This document shows positions 1 to 13,025 of a DNA stretch of 64,000 bases, in pieces. The notes beneath the pieces are model-generated. The model searched no databases. It was given only the letters and a program-made list of their open reading frames with translations, and was not told the DNA's origin. This DNA is from Ricinus communis. Taxonomy: Eukaryota > Streptophyta > Magnoliopsida > Malpighiales > Euphorbiaceae. The stretch's first letter is position 1. Each line of letters begins with the position of its first letter. The position numbers were made by a program, and so were the translations under genes. The stretch spans positions 33,284,242-33,348,241 of the forward strand of contig NC_063257.1 in NCBI RefSeq assembly GCF_019578655.1. The letters are read 5' to 3'.

Positions 1-1039
1 TATTTAATCACTATTTATATAAGTTTCATTTTCTGCATTATGATTTTATTGATTGCGAGTTGACTCGGGATGGGACGGCAGTAGAACATCCCACCTGATG
101 GGTTGCATTAGGACCGCGTGTGCACCGGTATGAATCCGACACTAATAATAAAAGGGTAAAAGGGTAAATTTAAAAAGGTAAATTTAGGACTTGCCCTGGT
201 CGAGCATTGCTCTCTAGGCTGAGTAGAGTGTGTTTGCTGGAGTAAAGGTCCCTGGTTGAGCATTGCTCTCTGGGCGCCGGCTTATTTGGAAACTTAAGTG
301 ACTGGACTGGATTTAAGGACCCCGGTCGAGCTTCGCTCTCTAGGTGCTAGTCTTATTGGAGTAAGAGAGCCGAAAGGCTAAGACTGTTAGTGATAATTAA
401 TTAACCAAACTGGATTAAGGACCCTGGTCGAGCATCGCTCTCTGGGCACCAGTTCTGTTGGAGTGAGAGAGTCAAGATTGTTAATGATGGGGCTAGGGTT
501 CTACTGGGGTGCTCCGTCCCGTAGTATGAGATAAAATTTATTTTATTTTGCAGAAGCATAGCATGACGCTTACCTTATTTAAATTAAACAAATGTTTTAT
601 TAAGGTATTTATTTTCGATTTGAGATATATGATTTTAACTCATTCTCGAGACTGACAGTCTTAATTTAACTATTTTTCAAGTGATTGTTAGTCTTCCCGT
701 AGTTCTTATCTAGCAGCCCGACTCCTTCATCATCAGGTTAATGTAATTGGTTTTGGTAATGTTTGACTTGTAAAATTTTAGATTTTCTGCAGTAGAAATT
801 TTAGATTTATCAATTTGTAATTTTATATAAATTCGAGTCTCGCCTAATTATGCTGGTGGACCAAATTTAAATTTATAGTACCCATTGATTTAAGATTAAT
901 TGTGGAAAAAGTGCTTTGGATTGAGTTCGGATTCCAATTTGATTGAGTTAGAGAATAGTCAAGTTTACTACGGGATATGGTGGCCTTAAGCCTACCCATT
1001 CCCTAGTGCCCGTCATGGCCCACAGATCGAGTCGTGACA
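1..1039 (+). mobile_element. Right part of a Ty3/gypsy-type LTR, truncated by the window edge
   Basis: The segment ends in GATCGAGTCGTGACA at 1025-1039. From general knowledge of plant chromovirus (Tekay/Del-like) LTRs, this resembles their 3' ends (…GGTCGTGACA). Satellite monomers start at the next base. No primer-binding site follows, so on the plus strand this is a 3' LTR or a solo LTR. Within it, four diverged copies of a motif like GGTCGAGCATTGCTCTCTRGG lie near 197, 253, 323 and 425. No ORF of note is present. The left terminus and target duplication lie outside the window, so the lineage call rests only on the terminal sequence. Confidence 0.6.
190..460 (+). repeat. Four diverged subrepeats inside the left LTR
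   Basis: The motif CTGGTCGAGCATTGCTCTCT recurs with small changes at about 197, 253, 323 and 425. It is followed each time by a GGGCRCCRG-like or AGGTGCTAG-like tail. Spacing is uneven (56, 70 and 102 bp), so this is a decayed tandem or dispersed subrepeat. Such repeats are common in U3 regions of plant LTRs and may be enhancer-like; that role is inference. Confidence 0.55.
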
Positions 1040-2237
1040 ATACCCTTCTAACGGAGTTGTTTTCTTATATTAATAAATATACCCCTTGTACGAGGTTGCT
1101 CTATCTTACTCACAAATACATCCCTAATATGGGGTCATTTTCTAATATTAATAAATATGCCCCTCTTACGGGATTATTTTCTCATATTAAAAAATATACC
1201 ACTATAAGGGAGTTGTTTTCTCATATTTATAAACATAACCCATATATGGGATTGATTTCTTATATTCATAAATATACCTCTTTTACGGTGTTGGTTACTC
1301 ACACTCACAAATATACCCTATATATATGAGGTTATTTTCTTATATTTATTGATATACCCTCCTTACGGGGTTGTTATCTCATATTAAAAAAGATACTTCT
1401 TTAATATGGTTGTTTTCTCATACTCATAAATATATCCCTCTTATGGGATTGTTTTCTATACTCCTCTTATGGGGTTGTTTTCTCATATTGACAAATATAC
1501 CCCTGTTACGGGGTTGTTTTCTCATATTAAAAATTATACCCCATTTAGGCCTTGTTTACTCATACTCATAAATATACCCGACTTATAGGGTTATTTTCTT
1601 ATATTGACTAATATATCCCTCTTGCAGGGCTCTTTTCTCATATTCACAAATATACTACAGTTATGGGGTTCTTTTCTTATATTAAAAATATACCATCTTA
1701 TGGGCTCGTTCTCTCATATGCCCACAAATATACACCTCTTATGGAATTGATTACTCATATTCATAAATATACCCCTTTTACAGCGTTGTTTACTCATACT
1801 TACAAATATACTAGACTTATGGGGTTGTTTCCTTATATTGACAAATATATCCATCTTACGTGGTTTGTTTTCTCATATTAAAAAATATACCCCCTTTTGT
1901 AGGGGTTATTTTCTCACACCCACAAATATACCCCTCTTACGAGGTTGTTTTCTCATATTCACAAATATACCGCTTTTATGGGGTTCTTTTCTTATATTAA
2001 AAAATATACCATCTTACGGACTTGTTCTCTTATATTGACAAATATACTCGTCTTATGGGATTGATTACTCATATTCATAAATATACCCCTTTTACAGCGT
2101 TGTTTATTCATACTCACAAATATACCAGACTTACGGGGTTGTTTTCTTATATTGATAAAGATATCCCTCTTATGTGGTTGTTTTCATATATTAAAAAATA
2201 TACCCCCTTTATAGGTTATTTTCTTATACCCACAAAT
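1040..2237 (+). repeat. 39-bp satellite array, segment 1
   Basis: Tandem copies of a 39-bp monomer. The fixed blocks are TTTTCTCATATT, then ACAAATATACC, then CCCCTCTTACGGGG. Copies differ by substitutions and 1-bp indels. The segment begins directly after the LTR at 1039 and is cut at 2237 by the hAT-like element, whose left target duplication CCACAAAT (2230-2237) is part of a monomer. Short ORFs here translate as repeated FSHIHKYTPLTGL-like 13-residue units and are by-products of the repeat. Confidence 0.97.
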
Positions 2238-3661
2238 TAAGACTGAGCACGGATCGGTCCAATTTGGTTATCTATAAATCATCAGTACCATACCAAACCT
2301 CGGTTCTTTTAAAATTGAAGGTACCAGTACCGTACCAAACATAAAAGGATCCGTACCGTATTGTACCAATTTTTACGGTTAAATACAGTTCGGTTCGGTG
2401 CGATTTTCAATTCTAAAAAAAATTAAAAAACACTACTTTAATCTCATCTTTAATAAAATAGATTTAGAAAAAATATGATTACCAACATAAAGAAAGTAGC
2501 ATAAAAATCTGAATTAAAATTGCAATCACATTCTTAACAACCTGTTTTGCAATTCAGTCACTTGCAAGTATAACAATTCATTCAATGCTCAAATACAAAC
2601 CATTAAATATATGTTACTACTAGCATAAAAATATTTTGCGGATGGCAATCATGAAAATAAAATATCTTTTTACAGTTGCAGCCAACAATCTAACCATTAA
2701 AAATAAAAATAAAAAAGAAAAGAAAAATATCCAGGACTGAACAACGACGACATAGTTATGGGAAGAGAGAGCGCTAAAGAGGAAGACGTCTACGCGAGCC
2801 AATTCTTGCTACTATATTTTTATGAGCCAATTATGCGTGGCACTAAAGAGAAAGACATCTAGGAGAGCCAATTTCTTCCTTCTTCCTTTTGAATTTTTGT
2901 CTAGAAATTTGCCTTAGAGATTTTGTCTTTCTGAAGTGAAAATTGAGAGGTGCGGCGGTATGTCCTAAAGAGAAAGACGTCTACACAAACGAATTTCTTC
3001 CTTCTTCCTTTTGATTTTCTATCCAGAAACTTGCCTTAAGGATTTTATCTTTCTGAATTGCAAAATAGGAGGTGCAGCGGTATATTCTAAAGAGGAAGAC
3101 AGTGTGTTCAAATTGTTAGGTGTATGCTTGTAGTATGTGGTAAGAAAAGGTATTAGGGTTAAGTTAGTAGATAGTAAATTATAAATTTAGTGTTAGAGTA
3201 TGTATATTAGTATCAGTATACTATATGATATATTAATATATAACTTATATTTTTTTATAGAGTATAAAGTATATTATAATATTATAGTTATTTTAAATAT
3301 GTAGTATTTTTTTTATTTCCGATAATAATTGCTTGAATTATATAAAATGATAATATAAAATAATTTTTATATAGTATAAAGTATTTTATAATATTATAGT
3401 TATTTTTAATAGGTATTATTTATATAATATAAATAATTATTAATAAATATATGTAAAAAATTCGGTTCTACGGTTTGGTCCGGATCAGTACAAGACAGAA
3501 CGGTTCTAGTACGGTTATGGTACGGTTTTTACTAAAGAACTAGTACCATACCATAACAGAAAAAAATTTGGATCAGTTCAATTCGGGTATTTTGGTCCTG
3601 GTATTTTTCGGTACGGTTATTCGGGTCGGGCGGGAATCACCGAGATCCATGCTCAACCCTA
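2238..3661. mobile_element. hAT-like non-autonomous DNA transposon inserted in the satellite
   Basis: The ends are imperfect inverted repeats: TAAGACTGAGCACGGAT at 2238-2254 and, read from the other strand at 3661, TAGGGTTGAGCATGGAT (13 of 17 match). Both sides carry a perfect 8-bp direct repeat CCACAAAT (2230-2237 and 3662-3669), which is satellite sequence, so removing the element restores a normal monomer. An 8-bp duplication and this terminal style are typical of the hAT superfamily. Subterminal regions are rich in GTACCGTACC/GGTACGG motifs on opposite strands. No transposase ORF is present, so it is non-autonomous. It holds a 122-bp internal tandem repeat and a very AT-rich stretch (about 3170-3450). 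Confidence 0.85.
2843..3086 (+). repeat. 122-bp tandem duplication inside the hAT-like element
   Basis: Two adjacent copies, 2843-2964 and 2965-3086, each begin with CTAAAGAGAAAGAC and contain AATTTCTTCCTTCTTCCTTT. A third copy starts at 3087 and breaks off, and another partial start lies at 2773. Copies differ by scattered substitutions. Confidence 0.8.
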
Positions 3662-5544
3662 CCACAAATATACCCCTCTTATGGGGTTGTTTTCTCATAT
3701 TCAAAAATATACCGATGTTATGGGGTTCCTTTCTTATATTGAAAAATAAACTATCTTACTGGCATGTTCTCTCATACTCACAAATATACCTCTCTTACGC
3801 GATTGATTTCTCATATTCATAAATATACCTTTATTACGGTGTTGTTTACTCACACTCATAAATATACCCGACTTACGGGGTTGTTTTCTTATATTGACAA
3901 ATATATCCCTCTTACATGGTTGTTTTCTTATATTAAAAAATATTACCCCCTTTTATAGAGTTATATTCTCATACCCACAAATATACCCCTTTTACGGGGC
4001 TATTTTTTCATATTAAAAAATATACCACTATTACGAGGCTGTTTTCTTATATTCATAAATATATCCCTTTCACGGTGTTGTTTACTCATACTCACAAATA
4101 TACCCGACTTGTAGAGTTATTTTCTCATATTCACAAATATACCCCTGTTGTGGAGTGCCTTTCTTATATTGAAAAATATAACCCTTTTACGGGCTTGTTC
4201 TCTCATACTCACATATATACCCCTCTTTCGGAATTGATTTCTCATATTCATAAATATACATGTTTTACCGTGTTGTTTACTCATACTAACAAATATACTC
4301 GAATTACCGCGTTGTTTCTCATACTAAAAAATATATTCGACTTACGTGGTTCTTTTCATACATTAAAAAATACACCCCTTTATGGGGTTATTTTCTCATA
4401 CCCACATTTATACCCCTCTTACGGGGTTGTTTTCTCATATTAAAAGGTATCCCCTTTTACGGGGTTATTTTTCATATTAAAAAGTATACCCATTATATGT
4501 AGTTGTTTTATCAAACTCATAAATATACCCTTCTTACGGGGTTGTTTTCTCATATTTATAAATATACCCCTCTTGTGGGGTTATTTCCTAATATTCACAA
4601 ATATACCCCTCGTATGGGGTTGTTTTCTAATATTGAAAAATATACCCCTCTTACAGGGTTGCTTTCTCATATTCACAAATATACCCCTCTTACAGCATTA
4701 TTTAATCATACTCACAAATATACCCGACTTACAGGGTAGTTTTCTTACATTGACAAATATATCCCTTTTAGAGAGTTGTTTTCTCATATTCACAAATATA
4801 TCCCTGTTATAGGGTTCTTTTCTTATATTGTAAAATATACATCTTTTACAAGCTTGTTCTCTGATACTCACAAACATACCCCTCACACGGGGTTGTTTTC
4901 TCATATTCACTAATATAACCCTTTTACACGGTTGTTTTCTCATACTCCCAAACATCTCCATCTTACGGGGTTGTTTTCTCATATTCATAGATATACCCCT
5001 CTTACGGGGTTGTTTTCTCATATTCACACGTATACCTCTCTTACCAGGTTGTTTTCTCATATTCAAAAATATACCCCACTTATAGGGTTGTTTTATCATA
5101 TTAAAAAAGTATACCACTTTTATGGGGTTGTCTTCTCAAACTCACAAATATACCCCTCTTACGGGGTTGTTGTCTCATATTCACAAATATACCACTCTTA
5201 CGGGAAAGATTTCTCATATTCATAAATGTACCCCTTTTACGGCGTGGTTTTCTCATGCTCACAAGTATATCCGACTTTTGCGGTTTTTCTTATATTAACA
5301 AATATATCCCATTTACAGGGTTGTTTTCTCATATGCACAAATATACCTATCTTATGAGGTTGTTTTCTCAAACTAACAAATATACCCTTTTTTACGGGGT
5401 TCTTCTTAATTATTTACAAATATACCCCTCTTACGTGGTTGTTTCTTAATATTCAAAAACATATCCCTGGAGCGAAGTTATTTTCTAATATTGAAAAATA
5501 TACCCTTCCTAGGGCGTTGTTTTCTCATATTCACAAATATACCT

Positions 5545-8500
5545 CTCTTACAGAGTTGTTTTCTCATATTCATAAAATACCACTCTTGTGGGGTTTTTTT
5601 CTTATATTGACAAATATACCCCTTTTACATGATTGCTCTATCATACTCAGAAATATAGCTCTCGAACGATATTGTTTTCTAATATTGAAAAAGATACCCC
5701 TCTTACGAGGTTGTTTTCTCATACTACGAAATATACTCCTATAACGGGGGTGCTTACTCATATTCACAAAAATACCCCTCTAACAGGATTGATTTCTCAT
5801 ATTTATAAATATATTTGTCTTACGGGATTAATTTCTCATATTTATAAATATACCCCTTTTGCAGCGTTGTTTACACATACAAATACATCTGACTTATGGG
5901 ATTGTTTTCTTATATTGACAAATATATTTCACTTACGGGGTTGTTTTCTCATATTGACAAATATACCCCTCTTACGGGATTGATTTCTCATTTTCATAAA
6001 TATACCCCTCTTACAGGGTTGTTTTCTCATATTCATAAATATACCCCTCTTACGTTATTGTTTTCTCATACTAAGAAATATACCCATTTTATGGGGTTGT
6101 TTTCTTATACTCATAAATATATCCTCTTAAATGGTTGTTTTCACATACTAAAAAAAATAATCCTATTACAGGGTTGTTCTCTCATATGCACAAATACCCT
6201 CTTACGAAGTTATTTGCTAATATTGAGAAATATACCCTTCTTACGGATTGATTTCTCATATTAAAAAATATACCCTTGTAACGAGATTGTTTTCTCATAT
6301 TCACAAATATATCCCTCTTCCGAGACTAATTTCTCATATTCATAAATATAGGCCCTTTATAGCGTTGTTTACTCATACTCACAAATATACTTGACTTACA
6401 GAGTTATTTTCTTATATTTACAAATATACCCCACTTATGGGATTGTTTTCTCAAATTAAAAATATACTCCCTTCATTGGGTTGTCTTCTCATACTCACAA
6501 ATATACCCCTCTTATGGGATTGTTATCTTATATTCAATAATATACCCCTTTTACGGGCTTGTTCTCTCATACTCACAAACATACCCCTCTTACAGGATTG
6601 TTTTCTCATATTCAAAAATGTACTCCTTTTACGACATTATTTACTCAGGATTAAAAAATATACCGAACTTATGGGGGTTTTTTCTTATATTCATAAATAT
6701 ACCTCTTTTACGCGATTGTTTTCTCAAACTCACAAGTATACCCCTCTTACAGGGTTGTTTTATCATATTAAAAAATATACCCTTCTTATGAGATTGTTTT
6801 CTAATATTTATTAATATACCTCTGGTACGGGGTTGTTTTCTCATATTCGCAACTATACCCCTCTTATGAAGTTGTTTTCTCATATTCATAGATATATCAC
6901 TCTTATGGGGTTATTTTCTTATATTGACAAAAATATCCTTTTTACGTGGTTGCTCTATCATACTCAGAAATATACCCCTCTAACGAGATTGTTTTCTAAT
7001 ATTAAAAAATATACCCCTCTTATGGGGTTGGTTTCTCATATTAAAAAATATACCTCTATAATGGGGGTGTTTTCACATATTAACAAATATACCCCTCTAA
7101 CGGAATTGATTTTTCATAATCATAAATATACCCATTTTACGGGATTGATTTCTCATATTCATAAATATACCTTTTTTACGGGGTTATTTACTCATACTTA
7201 TAAATACACCCGATTTACGAGGTTGTTTTCTTATATTGATCAATATATCCCACTTACAGTGTTATCTTCTCATATTTACAAATATACCGCTCATACGGGA
7301 TTGATTTCTCATATTCATAAATATACCCCTCTTACGGGGTTCTTTTCTCTTATTCATAAATATACTCCTCTTATGTTATTATTTTCTCATACTAACAAAT
7401 ATACCCACTTTATGGGGTTATTTTCTTATACTCACAAATGTACCCTTCTTAAAGGATTGTTTTCTCATATTAAAAAATATATCCTATTACAGGGGTATTT
7501 TCTCATATTCACAAATACCCTTCTTACGGTGTTATTTACTAATATTGACAAATATACCCCTCTTACAGGATTATTTTCTTATATTTAAAAAATATACCAT
7601 GTAACGAGGTTGATTTCTCACATTCACAAATATACCCCTCTTACGGGGTTGTTTTCTTATATTGATAAATATACCCCTTTTACAAGTTTGCTCTATCATA
7701 CTCATAAATATACCTCTATTACGATGTTGTTTTCTGAAATTGACAAATATGCCTTTTACGAGGTTGCTATATCATACTCACAAATATATCACTCTTACGA
7801 GATTGATTTCTCATTTTCATAAACGTACCCCATTTACAGCGTTGTTTACTCATGTTCACAAATATATCCCACTTACAGGGTTGTTTTCTCATATTCATAA
7901 ATATACCCATCTTATGAAGTTGTTTTCTCAAACTTACAAATATACCCCTCTTACAGGGTTGTTTTCTCTTGCTTACAAATATATCCCTCTTACAGAGTTG
8001 TTTTCTCATATTCATAAAATACCACTCTTATGGGGTTGTTTTCTTATATTGACAAATATACCCCTTTTATAGGATTGCTCTATCATACTCAGAAATATAT
8101 CCCTCGAACGAGATTGTTTTCTAATATTGAAAAAGATACCCCTCTTACGACGTTGTTTTCTCATACTAAAAAATATACTCCTATAACGGGGGTGCTTACT
8201 CATATTCACAAATATACCCCTCTAACAGGATTGATTTCTCATATTTATAAATATATATGTCTTACGGGATTGAATTCTCATATTTATAAATATACCCCTT
8301 TTACAGCGTTGTTTACACACACAAATACATCTGACTTACGGGATTGTTTTCTTACATTGACAAATATATTCCACTTACGGGGTTGTTTTCTCATATTGAT
8401 AAATACACCCCTCTTACGGGATTGATTTCTCATATTCATAAATATACCCCTCTTACGGGGTTGTTTTCTCATATTCATAAATATACCCCTCTTACGTTAT

Positions 8501-11500
8501 TGTTTTCTCATACTAAGAAATATACCCATTTTATGGGGTTGTTTTCTTATACTCATAAATATATCCTCTTAAATGGTTGTTTTCACATACTAAAAAAAAT
8601 AATCCTATTACAGGGTTGTTCTCTCATATGGACAAATGCCCTCTTAAATGGTTGTTTTCACATACTAAAAAAAATAATCCTATTACAGGGTTGTTCTCTC
8701 ATATGGACAAATGCCCTCTTACGAAGTTATTTACTAATATTGAGAAATATACCCTTCTTACGGATTGTTTTCTCATATTAAAAAATATACCCTTGTAACG
8801 AGATTATTTTCTCAAATTCACAAATATATTCCTCTTTCGGGACTAATTTCTCATATTCATAAATATAGGCCCTTTATAGCGTTGTTTACTCATACTCACA
8901 AATATACTTGACTTACAGGGTTATTTTCTTATATTTACAAATATACCCCTCTTACAGGATTGTTTTCTCAAATTAAAAATATACTCCCTTTATTGGGTTG
9001 TTTTCTCATACTCACAAATATACCCCTCTTATGGGATTGTTATCTTATATTCAATAATATACCCTTTTACGGGATTGTTTTCTCATATTTAAAAAAAATA
9101 TACCCCTTTTACGGGCTTGTTCTCTCATACTCAAAAACATACCCCTCTTACAAGATTGTTTTCTCATATTCAAAAATGTACTCCTTCTACGACATTATTT
9201 ACTCAGGATTAAAAAATATACCGAACTTACGGGAGTTTTCTCTTATATTCATAAATATACCTCTTTTACGCGATTATTTTCTCAAACTCACAAGTATACC
9301 CCTCTTACGGGGTTGTTTTATCATATTAAAAAATATATCCCTCTTACGGGATTGTTTTTTAATATTTATTAATATAACTCTGGTACGAGGTTGTTTTCTC
9401 ATATTCGCAACTATACCCCTTTTATGAGGTTGTTTTCTCATATTCATAGATATACCACTCTTATGGGATTATTTTCTTATATTGATAAAAATATCCTTTT
9501 TACGTGGTTGCTCTATCATACTCAGAAATATACCCCTCTAACGAGATTGTTTTCTAATATTGAAAATATACCCCTCTTATGGGGTTGGTTTCTCATATTA
9601 AAAAATATACCTCTATAATGGGGTTTTTTCACATATTAACAAATATACCCCTCTGATGGAATTGATTTTTCATAATCATAAATATACCCGTTTTACGGGA
9701 TTGATTTCTCATATTCATAAATATACCCTTTTCACGGGGTTATTTACTCATACTTACAAATACACCCGATTTACGAGGTTGTTTTCTTATATTGACCAAT
9801 ATATCCCACTTACGGTGTTATCTTCTCATATTTACAAATATACCCCTCATACGGGATTGATTTCTCATATTCATAAATATACCCCTCTTACGGGATTCTT
9901 TTCTCTTATTCATAAATATACTCCTCTTACGTTATTGTTTTCTCATACTAACAAATATACCCACTTTATGGGGTAATTTTCTTATACTCACAAATGTACC
10001 CTTCTTAAATGATTATTTTCTCATATTAAAAAATATACCCTATTACAGGGGTATTTTCTCATATTCACAAATACCCCTCTTACAGTGTTATTTACTAATA
10101 CTGACAAATATACCCCTCTTATAGGATTATTTTCTTATATTTAAAAAATATACCATGTAACTAGGTTGATTTCTCACATTCACAAATATACCCCTCTTAC
10201 GGGGTTGTTTTCTTATATTGATAAATATACCCCTTTTACGAGTTTACTCCATTATACTCACAAATATACCTCTATTACGATGTTGTTTTTTCTGAAATTG
10301 ACAAATATGCCTTTTACGAGGTTGCTATATCATACTCACAAATATATCACTCTTACGAGATTGATTTCTCATTTTCATAAACGTACCCCATTTACAGCGT
10401 TGTTTACTCATGTTCACAAATATATCCCACTTACAGGGTTGTTTTCTCATATTCACAAATATACCCATCTTATAAAGTTGTTTTCTCAAACTTACAAATA
10501 TACCCCTCTTACAGGGTTGTTTTCTCTTGCTTACAAATATATCCCTCTTATAGAGTTGTTTTCTCATATTCATAAAATACCACTCTTATGGGGTTGTTTT
10601 CTTATATTGACAAATATACCCCTTTTATAAGATTGCTCTATCATACTCAGAAATATATCCCTCGAACGAGATTGTTTTCTAATATTGAAAAAGATACCCC
10701 TCTTACGAGGTTGTTTTCTCATACTAAAAAATATACTCCTATAACGGGGGTGCTTACTCATATTCACAAAAATACCCCTCTAACAGGATTGATTTCTCAT
10801 ATTTATAAATATATATGTCTTACGGGATTGATTTCTCATATTAATAAATATACCCCTTTTACAGTGTTGTTTACACATACAAATACATCTGACTTACGGG
10901 ATTAATTTCTTATATTGACAAATATATTCCACTTACGGGGTTGTTTTCTCATATTGACAAATATACCCCTCTTACGGGATTGATTTCTCATATTCATAAA
11001 TATACCCCTCTTACGGGATTATTTTCTCATATTCATAAATATACCCGTCTTACGTTATTGTTTTCTCATACTAAGAAATATACCCATTTTATGGGGTTGT
11101 TTTCTTATACTCAGAAATATATCCTCTTAAATGGTTGTTTTCACATACTTAAAAAAATAATCCTTTTACAGGGTTGTTCTCTCATATACACAAATACCCT
11201 CTTACGAAGTTATTTGCTAATATTGAGAAATATACCCTTCTTACGAATTGTTTTCTCATATTAAAAAATATACCCTTGTAACGAGATTGTTTTCTCATAT
11301 TCACAAATATATCCCTCTTTCGGGACTAATTTCTCATATTCATAAATATAGGCCCTTTATAGCGTTGTTTACTCATACTCACAAATATACTTGACTGAGA
11401 GGGTTATTTTCTTATATTTACAAATATACCCCTCCTACGGGATTATTTTCTCAAATTAAAAATATACTCCCTTTATTGGGTTGTCTTCTCATACTCACAA

Positions 11501-13025
11501 ATATACCCCTCTTATGGGACTGTTATCTTATATTCAATAATATACCCCTTTTACGGGATTTTTTTCGTATATTTAAAAAAAATATACCCCTTTTACGAGC
11601 TTGTTCTCTCATACTCACAAACATACCCCTCTTACAGGATTGTTTTCTCATATTCAAAAATGTACTCCTTTTACGACATTATTTACTCAGGATTAAAAAA
11701 TATACCGAACTTACGGGAGTTTTTTCTTATATTCATAAATATACCTCTTTTACGCGATTGTTTTCTCAAACTCACAAATATACCACTCTTACGGGGTTGT
11801 TTTATCATATTAAAAAATATACCCCTCTTACGGGATTGTTTTCTAATATTTATTAATATACCCCTCGTACGAGGTTGTTTTCTCATATTCGCAACTATAC
11901 CCCTCTTATGAGATTGTTTTCTCATATTCATAGATATACTACTCTTATGGGGTTGTTTTCTTATATTGACAAAAATATCCTTTTTACGTGGTTGCTCTTT
12001 CATACTCAGAAATATACCACTCTAACGAGATTATTTTCTGATATTAAAAAATATACCCCTCTTATGGGGTTGGTTTCTCATATTAAAAAATATACCTCTA
12101 TAATGGGGGTGTTTTCACATATTAACAATTATACCCCTCTAACGGAATTGATTTTTCATAATCATAAATATACCCGTTTTACGGGATTGATTTCTCATAT
12201 TCATAAATATACCCTTTTTACAGGGTTATTTACTCATACTTACAAATACACCCGATTTACGAGGTTGTTTTCTTATATTGACAAATATATCCCACTTACG
12301 GTGTTATCTTCTCATATTTACAAATATACCCCTCATACGGGATTGATTTTTCATATTCATAAATATATCCCTCTTATGGGGTTGTTTTCTCTTATTCATA
12401 AATATACTCCTCTTACGTTATTGTTTTCTCATACTAACCAATATACCCACTTTATGGGGTTATTTTCTTATACTCATAAATGTACCCTTCTTAAAGGATT
12501 ATTTTCTCATATTAAAAAATATACCCTATTACAGGGGTATTTTCTCATATTCACAAATACCCCTCTTACAATATTATTTACTAATATTGACAAATATACC
12601 CCTCTTACAGGATTGTTTTCTTATATTTAAAAAATATACCATGTAATGAGGTTGATTTCTCACATTCACAAATATACTCCTCTTACGGGGTTGTTTTCTT
12701 ATATTGATAAATATACCTCTTTTACGAGGTTGCTCTATCATACTCACAAATATACCTCTATTATGATGTTGTTTTCTGAAATTGACAAATATGCCTTTTC
12801 CGAGGTTGCTATATCATACTCACAAATATATCACTCTTACGAGATTGATTTCTCATTTTCATAAACGTACCCCATTCACAGCATTGTTTACTCATGTTCA
12901 CAAATATATCCCACTTACAGGGTTGTTTTCTCATATTCACAAATATACCCATCTTATGAAGTTGTTTTCTCAAACTCACAAATATACCCCTCTTCTAGGG
13001 TTGTTTTCTCTTGCTTACAAATATA
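5545..13025 (+). repeat. Higher-order repeat block A: three ~2.5-kb tandem copies
   Basis: Long stretches recur in the same order three times. Anchor words show the period: a TTGCTTACAAATATATCCC marker lies at about 7970, 10528 and 13012, and an ATAAAATACCAC marker at about 5573, 8015 and 10573. The copies are therefore about 2442, 2558 and 2484 bp (some 63-66 monomers). Copy 2 is longer partly because of a 75-bp internal duplication (8571-8720). Each copy contains the same odd monomers, such as ACATCTGACTTA and AAAAAATAATCC. Partial relatives recur near 16100-16620 and 17690-17960. Confidence 0.85.
8571..8720 (+). repeat. 75-bp tandem duplication within block A copy 2
   Basis: AAATGGTTGTTTTCACATAC starts at 8571 and again at 8646, and both copies run to GACAAATGCCCTCTT. 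Block A copies 1 and 3 have a single version (near 6128 and 11128). The duplication is therefore younger than the block amplification, or was lost twice. The unit is 75 bp, not a multiple of 39. Confidence 0.9.

Noticed and set aside
2620..2802. 60-codon minus-strand ORF in the hAT-like element as a gene
   Set aside because: It is AT-rich, low in complexity, without a recognised domain, and inside a non-autonomous transposon.
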